Of a DNA stretch of 64,000 bases, positions 44,865 through 56,214 are shown one piece after another; the stretch's first letter is position 1, and each line of letters starts with the position of its first letter. This stretch comes from Boswellia sacra (lineage: Eukaryota; Streptophyta; Magnoliopsida; Sapindales; Burseraceae). The stretch lies in the NCBI GenBank assembly GCA_013180625.2, contig SNVD02009167.1, positions 275,501-339,500 on the forward strand, in the 5' to 3' direction. The translations under genes and the position numbers were made by a program. A model generated the notes under the pieces. The model was not told the origin of the DNA, ran no database searches, and worked only from the letters and a program-made list of their open reading frames with translations.

Positions 44865-46068
44865 TTGCCTGAGGATGCCAACGAGAAGGATAGGGTTATG
44901 TTACGTAAGCTGGCCCAACATTTTACTTGTCATCAGGGGATGATGTACAAAAGAATGCTAGAAGGGATGCAACTGAGGTGTGTGGATAAGAAGGAAGCAT
45001 GGAAGCTTATAGAAGAAATCCATAGTGGTGCATGTGGGCCACACATGAATAGGCTAGTGCTTGCAAGGAAGATCATGAGGCAAGGATTCTACTGGCTAAC
45101 TATGGAGATAGACTATGCCTGATTTGTGAAGAAGTATCACCAGTGCCAGATTAATGGAAACTTGATCCATCAACCACCCTTGGAACTACAAGGAATGATT
45201 GTACTATGGCCCTTTACTGTGTGGGGCATCAATATTATAGATGAAATAAGGCTATCAGCCTCTAATGGACATTGGTATATGTTGGTGACAACCGACTACT
45301 TCACTGAATGGATAGAAGCTAAGTCCTATACTAAGTCAGGGGCAAAACAGATGGCTAAGTACATTGAGAAAAACATCATATGCAGATTTGGGGTAACTTA
45401 CCATGTCGTGGCTGATAATGGGGCTCATTTTCAGGTCGAGACTAGGGCTTTATTTGAGAAGTATGGAATTGAACACCATAAGTCATCTCCATATCAGCCA
45501 CAAGCCAATGGAGCAGTAGAAGCGGCAAATTAGAATATCAAGAAGATGTTGGCCAATGTGGTGTTGACATATAAAATTAGGTAGAGAAGTTACTGTTTGT
45601 GTTGTGGGGCCATAGAACGACACCTAGAAGTTTGACCCATATGACGCCATTCTTATTGGCATATGGTTCAGAAGCAGTTCTACCAATTAAGATGGAAATT
45701 AAATCAGCGATAGTTTTGATTGAAGTAGAAGTTCATGAAGAGGAGTAGATTCGTAGTAGATATGAACACTTGGCCTTGATTCATGAGAAAAGAATGAAGG
45801 CCAGGTATCACATGCAGCTATACCAACAACGGGTTGTTCGAACTTTTAACAAAAGAATAAGGGCAAGGAACTTCAATGAAAAAGAGTTGGTCCTCAAGCA
45901 AGCGATACCAGTTGTGTTTGATCCAAGACAAAAATTTAAATCCAATTGAGAGGGTCTATTTATTGCAACGAAGGTTATGTCTGCGGAGCCACCATTTTAT
46001 CAAATATGGGAGGGAATGGGTTCACTGAACCCATCAACATGGACATGCTAAAGAAATATTATGTATAA
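44865..46068 (+). pseudogene. pol: Gypsy integrase
   Basis: The zinc-binding region has HSGACGPHMN and KYHQCQ; the first Cys of the second pair is Tyr. The core has INIIDEIRLSASNGHWYMLV and TTDYFTEWIEAKSYTKSGAK, then VVADNGAHFQVETRALFEKY (second Asp), then SSPYQPQANGAVEAAN (Glu). A stop follows at 45531. The C-terminal part (45600-46068) matches fragment X and ends KYYV-TAA. Stops at 45120 and 45531 and a frameshift inactivate it. Confidence 0.9.
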
Positions 46069-47480
46069 AAAAAAAAGAGAGAGCAAGAGGAAAAATAATT
46101 AATCAAAAAACCAAAAATGGCCAATTAATGACAAGAGTTGTATCATTGTGAACATATTGTTCGAAGAACAAAGATTGTACTTTTATTAATGAAATGAAAC
46201 TGTTTGGAACAAATATGTCTTTTGAAATGTTTTATTATTGTGCAAAACAACAAAAAGGAAACATTGAACATCTAAGTCAACCAAGGAACTAACAATGTCA
46301 TCTCTACCTCTTCGATGGACTACAAATAGGCTCACTGTATCACTCATGGCATTGCCTCGCTCTAAGAGTAGGATTAGGAATGTAAGCCTGAAGGGTCACC
46401 CAATCCTTATATCAGTTGTCAGTCTCAAAACCAGGATCATGAAATATGTTCCTCTTAATGGTGCGATGTGCCCAAGAATCTCTCACACGCTCTAGATAAT
46501 GAGCAAATAGTCTCTCAGGACCGAAAGCAGTCAGTGAATCTACAATCCTTTACTTCTTACTATGATGTCAGCATAGCATGGCAGGATGATAGAATGAACT
46601 CTAGGTGAAATTTGCTAGAGGCACACATGCAATATATGTCCCTATGGTCACATGCTTTAGCCTTCACCATGGACAGTTCCAGTGAATCTGAGTATCAGGA
46701 ATGACTCGGAGCTAGTCAATTGAAGAAGAGCATCTTACGAGTCTCCTCTTCGTAATCTCTCTTGTAACCAAATTTGGGAAAGAAAAAAAAATAAGAAAAA
46801 TAAGAAAATAAGCCTGCTAAGTTGAAAACCCAGAAGGGCGGCTTAGGCTAAAATTCAGGCAAGCCTACTAAGCTGAAAACCCAAAGAGAGTATAGGAAAA
46901 AATTAACGCATAAAAAAAAGAGCATGATGAGTTGAAAACCCAAAAGGGTGGCTCAGGAAAAAGTTAGGGCAAGCTCGCTAAGTCGAAAACCCAAAAAGAT
47001 GGCTTACGCAAAAGAAAAACAATTGGCATAAGAAAAACCTAAAGAAGTAGAAGACTGCCACTAAATCTTTGACTCAGATCTGCCTAACACGATCCAGGCC
47101 AATCAATGTCTCAGCCAAAATCAAGGGAACTACTGTGAAACCAGGTCCTATATGAGGAATGATGGTCACAAGATGTGGATCTTTTAGACCATCCGGTGAG
47201 ACCAACAAAAACTGCGCAAGGAGGTAAAACTAAAGAAGGCGAAGCCTACCAAATGAAGTCTAGTCCATCTTCCCAAGCAAAGGCATAATGGAGGATAATG
47301 TCACTCTACCACTCTCGGTGTGAATGCCCATGGTGGAAATCGGAAGGTCGAAGAAGAGGGTGAGATCAGATGTTGATGGTGTCTGGATAGTGGTCAGAAT
47401 AAGGCTCTTAGAATTGGATAAATGATGACTGAGTATGGTAGAGAATTCCTTGTACAAAGGGTAAAGCTTTTATCCATTGA
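46069..47480 (-). pseudogene. Copy A 3' region: antisense ORF segments conserved in copy B
   Basis: On the minus strand 46570-46290 reads PMD-like text such as CPW-RLKHVTIGTYIACVPL, ERLFAHYLERVRDSWAHRT and YKDWVTLQAYIPNPTLRARQ, with stops. At 47457-47260 a frame has FDLPISTMGIHTESGRVTLS then SIMPLLGKMD. Copy B encodes the counterpart FDFPISTMTIYTRSGRVTLP then SIMSLLEIMD on the plus strand (about 56430-56520). Between 46800 and 47040 the minus strand repeats a roughly 60-bp unit around GCCTAAGCCGCCCTTTTGGGTTTTC. Conservation between two diverged copies suggests real coding, but I cannot name the product. Confidence 0.5.
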
Positions 47481-48200
47481 GGAGGAAGACATGATCGTGA
47501 GAATCCTAAAGGTTGTGTAGTCCTTCAGAAAAGGGATGTGCAGCTTAACGTGACGAAGGAACTTTAGATGATAGAGACCGACAAGCTAGAGTCGTTTTCA
47601 GTCCTCATCCCTCAAAGGCCTTAGAAGGGGCAGAAGATCTAGAGAGAATATTCAGACTTGTTGAATGACACAAAGAGGGTGTTAATGTGAAGAAAGAAAC
47701 CTCGAGAAATGAGAGAAAAGGTGTACACAAGTAGCTGGAAGGAACATCACTTAAACAGTGCACAAATCGAGGCATAATTGCTGGAGAACCGTCGATCTAG
47801 CATTTGACTGCCAGTCGATTGTTCCAAGATAGCCAGTCGGCTATTAGATAGCCGCTCGGATGTGAGACAGCCACCCAACGATTTGATGGCCGACCAATAG
47901 CTAGTAGGGCTAATTAGCCCATTTACGTGATCTTTCAACTTCCAGAACACGTACCGGCAAACATTTTTGAGCATGTGGCTTCTAGATTTTGTAGCGTTGT
48001 TTAGAATTGAATAACTAATGATGCAGAAACAAATTCAAATGAATTTGGATGTAAATTCAGTATAGTGCACAAAATGTATGAAAACATAAATAATGAAGTT
48101 TTACTAAATCTTTGAAATTTATTTGATTATAAATCATGAAAGTTCATACATGGAAGCAAAATGCACAAAAAATCCTAATGAAAGCTGGTGGTGGCAATTC

Positions 48201-49850
48201 TCACTCATCGCCATCATTATCAATAAGCTGGAGGAGGTGGTTGCTAAGCTGCTGTGGAAAAAGAAGCCGGAGTACCTATACCTGAAGAGGAGGCTCTCTA
48301 TCTTTTCTTACGACGAATGGAAGAACTACCCGAGCGACTAGACACCATTGGAGGATGAGGAGTGTCAGCAACAGATTGGCCAGGCCTAGTATACAACAAG
48401 GTGGCTCGAGCCTAGTCGATTTAAGAAGTCATCATCAATAGGAACTCAATAGTACTCAAGTGAAACCCGATCGTGTAGATCGATACCTCTAGCTCTATAG
48501 TCAACTCGGTTGAATCAACCATCAAAACTGGTAATGAAGGAGCAACTAAACGACGTGTCAGGCCCTCGAGTCAATCCCACACACGTTCACCCAAATACCA
48601 TATCATACTATTTACACAAGGAAGGAGGATGCAGTATAAGTTGAAAGGGGCAACAATTCTCATGGTTTTAGACCAATGCTTCTCGGGACCCTACCACTCA
48701 AAATGAATATGCGAAAGAATAAGGCATGGTAAGAATATGGCATAAATGAAATATTGACTATAAATTCTTTATTGCTTTATCCCAGGTCAACGTGTGAATG
48801 TGATAACGAAAGAAGTCTAACTTGTGACATCTCTCGAGCTCTGCACGGCGTGCAGCCCACCTCTTCATTCGAGGGAAAGAAGAATCCTCACTAGCAAGAA
48901 GAGGAGATGGTAGAACCCCCAACCCATACACACACATCTATCATCGATGATACAAAATCAGAAATAGGAGTCATGAAGATAAAACACGAATGTGTGAAAA
49001 AGAAAGAAGTTACCTCAATAAGTCTGGCAAATCTAGGAACTTTAACAAGGTCTCGACAAGCCTGATCCAAGCCAAAATATAGCTGACTGAGAGCAGCGTG
49101 ACCCCAGTCAAAATATTTCACTCGATCAAGATCTTAGAGGGTAGGAAGTGAAGTCAAAGCAATGGTGTTCGATGCATTGAAAAAAAGCGTCGTCCCCAGT
49201 AGATAAACTATGAAGCTGGGAGCATACTGATCCACTTCAACAGGAGTCATATTGGACCTCCGTTTCCAATATTCTTGCAAGGAAGTATATCGAATGGAGA
49301 CATTGTTCTTGAATTTTACCTCACATCCAAGAAGATCTTAGATCAATCTATGCTGATCCGTTGAGTCCGTAATACATGCATTAATAGAAATCGGATCACC
49401 GTTCCATGGAAGACTAGTCGAGGCAACAATATCCAAAAACATGATAGTCATCTCACCGAATGGAAGATGGAAGGTGTGGGTCGTATCCATTCACCTCTCG
49501 CACAAAGTGTCTAATGCCAACGATCAATGTACCACTGAACATGCGGAAGACAAGTGATGAACTCATAGAAACCGATATCAATGATCCTTGTCCTTACTGC
49601 ATCATTCTCTATCTCTAAGAACCATCTATAAGCTCCTGAAAATGCCTCACACATCCTGTTCTCATGATATTCCTAAAGCAAGAAATTAAAGTCTCTACAT
49701 GAATGTAGACTAAATACATTCAAAGAAAATAGGAAAGGCAAGATATGAAGAGACCAAGTACCAGGTTAATTTTATGAGAAGCCATGTCGTAGATAATCAA
49801 CACCTCTTGATCTTTAGAAAGACCCTCAATGACAATTTTCATACTTGATC
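48201..49850 (-). pseudogene. Antisense gene with plant mobile domain (PMD) in Gypsy copy A
   Basis: Read leftward, an exon starting at about 49672 after a TTGCTTTAG acceptor encodes EYHENRMCEAFSGAYRWFLE, then FYEFITCLPHVQWYIDRWH. After a frameshift near 49475 it continues HTFHLPFGEMTIMFLDIVAS, LPWNGDPISINACITDSTD, YAPSFIVYLLGTTLFFNASN and KYFDWGHAALSQLYFGLDQA, ending ARLIE at a GTAACT donor (49014). This is the plant mobile domain of MAIN/MAIL proteins and many transposons. More decayed PMD text follows (48380-48900). The last exon (48248-48201), after a CTTTTTCCACAG acceptor, ends LIDNDGDE-stop. Copies B and C keep matching last exons. Several stops show this copy is a pseudogene. PMD proteins act in gene silencing in Arabidopsis; a role in the element is unknown. 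Confidence 0.75.
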
Positions 49851-50054
49851 AGACTTGCCAAGATGGACTGGATGACCCGCCATTAGAAAAAAGAAGTTGA
49901 GATGAACAAGTAAGAAAAAAGGGGAAGCGAATCGAATGAAAAATGAAGAACTTACGCATGAATGAGGATAAAAATGAAAGAAAGGACTTTCTAGAAGCCA
50001 ACAACCGTCGACTGACGGTTAGACAATCGAGCAGCTATCAAGTAGCCAACCAGC

Positions 50055-50195
50055 CTTCCCCTAAATAAGGGGCCAAGCGGGAAAGAGAGAAAAAGAAAGA
50101 AAAAAAAGAGAGAAAGAAGAACGAGAAGAAAGAGAGAGAAAAAGAAGAAAAGAAGAGAGAGAGAGAAGAGAAAAAAAGAAGAGAAAATGAGAGGA
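50055..50195. repeat. GA-rich low-complexity tract
   Basis: GAAAGAGAG-type purine run; its inverted counterpart in copy B is the CT tract at 54440-54560. ORFs of Ser/Phe/Leu here are artefacts of the repeat. Confidence 0.9.
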
Positions 50196-50814
50196 ATTCT
50201 TCATCAACCTTAAGACAATTATGATGGAATTGGTGACAAGTACTCGACCATGACAACAGGTTAACAACTCACAAGGAAAGAAGAGCAACCTTAATCCATG
50301 GAATCTTCGATTGGAGTCACATGGCATAATTTCTTCAGACACCAGAAGGCAATTTGTTGAAGAATGCACCAAACAAGGTAAAAATTTAAAATAATTTTTT
50401 TGAACTTGCAAAAACGAATGGAAGGATCTCTAACAAGTCTAAGAATTCAAAACTCCCCAATAAAGAACATCAAACGTAAGAGAAGTTAAGAATGAAGAAT
50501 GTCTGAACATGATCAATAGATTTTCCCCAGTGGATTGAAAGGAATCAAGAATAGAAGCATGGGCGTGAAACCCACTGAATATGAAATCTTAAGCCGATTA
50601 AGGAAACTTAGAAGGAGGGCATGAAACCCAACAAGTACAAAGACTGAAGAAGATCTAAGAAGCATGAAGAATACTCAAAAGAGGGGAATGAAACCTAATG
50701 AATGCAAAATCTAAAGAGATCAAAGATGAGTGAAGAATGCTCAGCCGAAGGCACGACGAATGAAAAGGTCTAAAGGCCACGAAGTAGTGCATGATAGAAG
50801 TCTTCCCTATAGGC

Positions 50815-51260
50815 ATACATTAGAAGGAAACCCTAAGAAGTACTTGCACTTAAGAGTATTTTAAGCCCTTAGAATAGGTAGAAGCCCTAAGAAGAGGCAC
50901 GTTGCACGCTAAAGAGTGTTGAAAACCATAAGAAGTAGGTGCACTTAAGAGTGTTGAAAATCTTAAGAAGTAGGTACACTTAAGAGTGTTTGAAGCCCTT
51001 AGAATAGGTGCACTGAAGAGTTTTACTAAGCACTAAGAAGTTGGTGCACTGAAGAGTGTTAGAAACCCTAAGAAGTAGGTGCACTGAAGATTGTTTTATC
51101 ATAGCATCATAAGTATGCTTTCTAGCCCTTGAATGGAGGTGTCCACCCTTAGATGGGCGTATCCACCCTTGAATGGACATACTTGCCTTAGATAGGCATG
51201 TTAGCCCTTGAATTGGCACATTCCCCTTAAATAGGCACATTAGTCCCTGAATGGACACAC
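50815..51260. repeat. Two families of short tandem repeats in copy A 3' region
   Basis: About 45-bp units around CTAAGAAGTAGGTGCACTTAAGAGTGTT (50830-51090) are followed by about 30-bp units around AGCCCTTGAATGGGCACACT/TAGATAGGCA (51120-51260). The inverted counterparts are at 53360-53770 in copy B. Confidence 0.85.
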
Positions 51261-51394
51261 TCTTTCCACGAATAGAAGGGTTTTGAAAGAAGGAGGGCGA
51301 AGTCGAAGATGATGAGAAGGAAAAAAGAAAGACAGAGTAAGAATAATTCGTCGACTTTTGTGTCTCACGAACCTCTCTAAAGTCGAGGGCAAGC

Positions 51395-52122
51395 TGTAAA
51401 CACTGGATTTTTGAGGCTCGAGAATGAAGTAAAGATGAATGTCGAGCAAAGAAAATGACCAAAATGTCTTTGAGAGTCAATAAGAGAAGAGTGAAGGGAA
51501 GTTGGTGAAGAGTCTTGCAAAGTAACACATGAATTTGAAAAATCATAGAAAATAATCGAGGAGGAATATGATGGTGTGTCATATACTGTTGCAAAACTAC
51601 AGGTGTCTAGTTTTCATAGAAATTTATGGATTGCAAATCGAAGTTGAATTCCAAAAGTTATGTGCGATCGAAGGAACAAAAGTTTAAAAGGACTCCGTCA
51701 AAGGATGATAAAAAAGGAATAGGCCGAAAGGAAATTGGCTGGCTGGCCATCTGACAACTGTCCAACTATTGGCCAATGGCTGGGCGTCTATTAGATGTCC
51801 TCCCGACTGTCTGAAGATGGCCGCCCAGCCCTTATTGGTTTATTTTCAAAAATTTGCTTAGAAAATTTCCTTTTTTGTTTGCACCCTTCTCTTATATAAA
51901 CCCTACTCCCTCCACTTTGCAATTCACACCGATTGTCAAATACAATCATCTCTTTCTCTCCCTTGAAGACACGCTCAAGAATTTGAGAAGTCTTTTTCAG
52001 TATAATTTTTTTAGGTATTCTATTGCTCTAAACCCATAAAGGGTACGTCTTGAGAGAAAAATTCTCTCCTCCCTCATATTCTCTCTTTTATTTTTCTTGC
52101 TTAGAAAAAACATGTTTAGGAA
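51395..52122 (+). repeat. 3' LTR of copy A, truncated
   Basis: It begins TGTAAACACTGG and follows the full LTR (60614-62539, inverted) through the TATA box and start of R, then ends near CATGTTTAGG (52111-52120). Immediately after, the same LTR continues in the opposite direction. Confidence 0.85.
51893..51900 (+). promoter_or_regulatory. LTR promoter TATA box, copy A
   Basis: TATATAAA followed by CCCTACTCCC and a pyrimidine-rich stretch. The same box is present in both B LTRs. Confidence 0.75.
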
Positions 52123-52127
52123 AATAG

Positions 52128-53196
52128 CAAAACAAATAGGGCTAGAACAATTCATATTAACTTTAAACATGCTCCTAAGCATAATAGGGTTACTATGAAA
52201 TAGCTCAACAGTATGCCATTTTCGTAGTATGATTCTAATCATGTGCTCTTAAGCATGATTCTAAACATATTCTCTTAGTCATGATTCTAAGTATTCACGA
52301 AGAAATTATATTCCTAAGCATATTCCTAAATAAGGAAAGGAAAGATGACTTACCTTGACAAGCATTTCCATCTTGCAAAACAAATGTGGTTAGACCAATT
52401 CATAACAACCCTAAACATGCTCGTAAGCATAAAATAAAATCCTAAACATGCGTCTTCTAAGCAAAAATAAATAAATAAATAAATAAAAGAGAATATGAGG
52501 GAGGAGAGAATTCTACTCTCAAGACGTACCCTTTCCAGGTTTAGAGCAATAGAGTGCCTAAAAAATTATACTGAAAAATACTTCTCAATTTCTTGAGCAT
52601 GTTTTCAAAAGGGAGAAAGAGATGCTTGAATTCGACAACCGGTGTGAATTATAAAGTGGAGGGAGTAAGGTTTATATAGGAGAGGGGTGCAAACGAAAAA
52701 AGAAATTTTCTAAGCAAATTTCTAGAAATAAACCAACAAGGATCAGGCGGCCATCTTCAGATAGCCGAGTGTCCATCTAATGGCTACTCGGCCATTGGCC
52801 AACAGCGGGTAGTTGTCAAATGGCCAGGAGGCTGTCTAATGGCCGGTCGGCTAATTTCCTTTCGACCCCTTCCTTTTTTATCATCATTTGATGCAGTCTC
52901 TTTGAACCTTTGCTCCTTCGATCGCACATAACTTTTGGAATTCAACTCCGATTTATAATCTGTACATTACTATGAAAACTATACATCCATAGAGCTTTGC
53001 AAAGGTATATGACTCCTCACCAAATTCCTCTCGGATTAATTTTTGTGATTTTTCAAAGTCATGTGTCAGTTTCCCAAACTTTTCACCAACTTCTTTTCAC
53101 CCTTCTCTTCTTGACTCTTAAGGGCATTTTTGTCATTTTCTTTACTTGATATTCATCTTCACTTCATTATTGAGCCTAAAAAATTCAGTATTTATA
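52128..53196 (-). repeat. 3' LTR of copy B, truncated
   Basis: Minus-strand LTR beginning at 53196 (TATAAATACTGAATT, diverged from TGTAAACACTGG), with TATA box at 52678-52671, and ending in R/U5 at about 52128. A block from the R region (CAAAACAAAT...AACAATTCATA...CTAAACATGCTC) occurs twice (52128-52186 and 52378-52425). Confidence 0.82.
52671..52678 (-). promoter_or_regulatory. LTR promoter TATA box, copy B 3' LTR
   Basis: TATATAAA on the minus strand, directed left toward the copy A LTR promoter about 770 bp away. Confidence 0.7.
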
Positions 53197-53359
53197 GCTT
53201 AACCCCTATTTTGGAGAGGTTTATGAGACAAAAAAGTCGACAAAGTATTCTTGCTCTATCTTTCTTTCTCCTTCTCATCATCTTCGACTTCGTCCTCCTT
53301 CTTTCAAACTTTCTCACCACTCCATTTTATTCATGCAAAGTGTATGTCCATTCAGGGGC

Positions 53360-53775
53360 TAATGTTCCCACTTACTAGCGAACATGCCTATCTAAGGTGA
53401 ATGTGTCCATTCAATGGCTAAGGTGCCCATCCGAGGGTAAACGTTCCTATCTAAGGTGAGTGTGCCCATCCAAGGGCTGAGGTGCCTATCTAAGGCGAGT
53501 GTGCCCATTCAAGGGCTAGAATGCATCCTTATGATGCTATGAGAAGACACTCTTCAGTGCACCTACTTCTTAGGGTTTCTAACACTCTTAAGTGCACCTA
53601 CTTCGTATGATTTGATAACACTCTTCAATGCCACTATTCTAAAGGCTTATAACACTCTTAAGTGCACCTACTTCTTAGGGTTTTCAACACTCTTTAGTAC
53701 GTCTCTTCTTAGGGCTTGTGCCTATTCTAAGGGCTTAAAACACTATTAAGTGCACCTACTTCTTAGGGTTTCATT
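53360..53775. repeat. Short tandem repeats in copy B (counterpart of 50815-51260)
   Basis: About 30-bp units (AAGGTGAATGTGTCCATTCAATGGCT type) are followed by about 45-bp units (ACACTCTTAAGTGCACCTACTTCTTAGGGTTT type), the inverse order and strand of the A arm. Confidence 0.85.
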
Positions 53776-54439
53776 CTAATGCATGGCTATCAGGAAAACT
53801 TCTATCATGCATTGCTTCGCACTATTTAGAACTTCTTATTGTTTGAGTATTCAGCTGAATAATCTTCATTCATCTCTGATCTCTTCAGATTTTGCATTTG
53901 TTAGGTTTCATGCCCCTCTTCTAAATATTCTTCATGATTCTTTGATTTCCTCTAGTCTTTGCATTTGTTGGGTTTCATGCCCTTCTTCTTACTACTCTTC
54001 AAGTTTCCTTACTTTGCCTCAGATTTCGTATTCAATGGGTTTCATGCCCACGCTTCTATTGTTGATTCCTTTCAATCCACTGGGGAAAAATCTCTTGATT
54101 TATCGTGTTCTGACATTCTTCATTTTTTATTTCTCTTGCACTCGCTATTCTTTTCATTGGGGAGTTCTTTATTCTTGGACTTATTGAAGATTCTTCCCTT
54201 GTTTTTGCAAGTTCCTACAAAATTGAAAAAAATTTCTTTATGATGTAAAACTTAATTCAAATTTTTACCTTGTTTGGTGCATTCTTCAATAGATTGCTTT
54301 CTAGTATTTGAATGAATTCTTCCACGTGATTTTGATCGAAGTTTCTATTGACTGAGGTTGGTCTTCTTTCCTTGTGAGTTGCTAAATCATTGCCATGGTC
54401 CAGTACTGGTCACTGATTTTATCATAAATGTCTTATGGT

Positions 54440-54560
54440 CGATAAGAACTTTTTTTTTTCTCTCTCTCTTTCTCTCTCTTCTCTCTTTCTTCTTTCTCTT
54501 TTTTTCTTTTCTCTTTTTCTCTCTCTCTTTTCTTCTTTTTCTCTTTGTCTTTTTACCCTT
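54440..54560. repeat. CT-rich low-complexity tract
   Basis: (TC)n/(TTC)n run; it corresponds to 50055-50195 inverted and to 62920-63130 in copy C. Confidence 0.9.
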
Positions 54561-54949
54561 TACCCTTTGAAAAATCTAACCATGAATCTTCTTCTTTTTT
54601 CAACTCCTTCAAGGTGAACTTCAAATTTCTTCTTCAAAATTTCTTCTCTAAGGTAGACTTTGAATTCTTTTTGTAGGGTAGACTTCAAATTCCTTCCTCA
54701 TGGTGAAACAAAAGAGATGCCTTTTCAAGGTGGACGCCTTCTTCGTGGTAGATGTCTTCTTCGAGGGAGATTCCTTCTTTAAGGTGGATACCTTCTCCGA
54801 GAAAGATGCCTTATTCAATGAGGATGCCTTATTTGAGGTAGATTATTTCGTCAAGGAGAACATATTTTTCAAATAAGATGCCTTCTTCGAGGTAGATTGT
54901 TTCGTCAAAGAGAACATCTTTTTCAACTAAGATGCCTTCTTTATGCTAA

Positions 54950-55785
54950 TTGCTTTTGCACATCATGCTGTATTAAGGAGCTCGATCCTAGGTGGCTTAC
55001 ACATCATGCTATTTCAATTGGGCATCATCGAGATTGACTTGTACATCATGCTGCTTCCGTTAGGTTTTAACAATACTAACTCAGATATTGTGTTACTCCT
55101 ATTGGGTTACATGAAAACTTACATGCACATCGTGCTGCTTTTGCTGGGTCTAATCAAGATTGACTTGCACATCGTGCTGCTTCTATTAGGTCTCATCAAG
55201 ACTGACTCACACATCATGCTATTTCTGTTGAGTCTCATCAAAACTGACTTGCACATTGTGCTACTTCAACTGGGTCTCATCTAGACTGACTTATACATCT
55301 TAGTACTTCGATTACATCTCATTGAGATTAACTTGCTCATCGTGCTACTTTGATTAGGTCTCATCGAGAATGACTTGCACATCGTGCTGCTTCCATTAGG
55401 TTTGATCGAGACTGACTTGCATATCTTGCTGCTTCCACTGGATCTCATCGAGACTGACATGCATATCATGTTACTTCCATTGGATCTCATCAAGACTGAC
55501 TTGTACATCGTGCTACTTTGATTATATCTCCTCAAGACTGACTTGCACATCGTGCTGCTTCCATTGGATCTCATCGAGACTGACTTGCACATCGTGCCGC
55601 TTCTACTAGGTCTCATCGAGAATGACTTGAACATCGTGCTACTTCTATTGGGTTCTCATCAAGACAGACTTGCACATCGTGCTGATTTGATTGGGTCTCA
55701 TCAAGACTGACTTGCACATCGTACTGATTCGATTGGGTCTCATCGAGACTGACTTGCACATCTTGCTACCACTGCTACATCTCCT
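54950..55785. repeat. 42-bp minisatellite array, about 20 copies
   Basis: The unit resembles GCACATCGTGCTGCTTCCAT + TGGGTCTCATCGAGACTGACTT (42 bp). Because 42 is a multiple of three, both strands give long repetitive ORFs: plus 54943-55284 repeats (H-I-V-L-L-L-L-G-L-I-K-T-D-L), minus 55634-55281 repeats (M-C-K-S-V-S-M-R-S-N-G-S-S-T). Units diverge by roughly 10-25 percent, so the array is not very young. One partial unit at most is visible at the matching place of copy C (about 63495-63530), and none in copy A. Confidence 0.92.
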
Positions 55786-55959
55786 TGAGGTGTTAAGCCC
55801 ATTTCTTTTGCGGTACCCCACAGTATTTCATACTGCATTGTGATTATACTCAATTAGTAATAGATTGTATACCATTCTAAATTATGCTTCCTGTAAGAAA
55901 ACATTTTATGTTTCATGTATGCATGATGTCTATCTTGATTATCTTTTCTAACTATGTAC

Positions 55960-56075
55960 TTTTTGCTTGGATTAGACAAGTTATCGAGAAAATGCTTATT
56001 TGGAGCGAGGGATCAAATGTATTCAGGCTCAGGTCGCTACTTCTTGATGATAATGATAATGGTGATGATGAGTGA
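55960..56075 (+). pseudogene. Last exon of antisense gene, copy B
   Basis: After a TTGCTTGGATTAG acceptor (about 55976) the frame reads QVIEKMLIWSEGSNVFRLRS and ends LLLDDNDNGDDE-stop (56073-56075). The acidic end matches the last exon of the PMD gene in copy A (LIDNDGDE-stop) and copy C (DADGKGDNE-stop). The PMD exons themselves are missing upstream in B. Confidence 0.6.
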
Positions 56076-56214
56076 GGACAACCATCGTTAGCTATTCTTT
56101 GTCCCTTCTACTTCACTTCACACCTTCTAATGCCTCTTATCGTATTTCAACATGTCTGAGGTTTCTTCTAAGACTCTCCAGCCTCTATTGAGGCTTCTAA
56201 AAGATGACAACTAA

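Larger units (their letters stand above)
37922..51394 (+). mobile_element. Tat-type Ty3/Gypsy retrotransposon, copy A (body)
   Basis: 5' LTR remainder, PBS, gag, protease, RT, RNase H, integrase and a roughly 5.3-kb region between pol and the 3' LTR (which starts at 51395). The order RT-RNase H-integrase marks Gypsy. The plant-type second RNase H and the long 3' region with antisense coding mark the Tat lineage. Numerous stops and frameshifts show it is no longer active. Confidence 0.85.

Noticed and set aside
50038..50411. Ser/Phe/Leu-rich ORFs as membrane proteins (also at 54358-54617 and 57971-58252)
   Set aside because: Read-through of GA/CT low-complexity tracts.
54943..55634. Leu- and Ser-rich repetitive proteins on both strands
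   Set aside because: They arise because the 42-bp unit is a multiple of three; no start context or domain supports translation.
54950..55785. CRISPR-like array of regularly spaced repeats
   Set aside because: The units are contiguous diverged copies with no unique spacers, and the context is a plant retrotransposon. It is a minisatellite.
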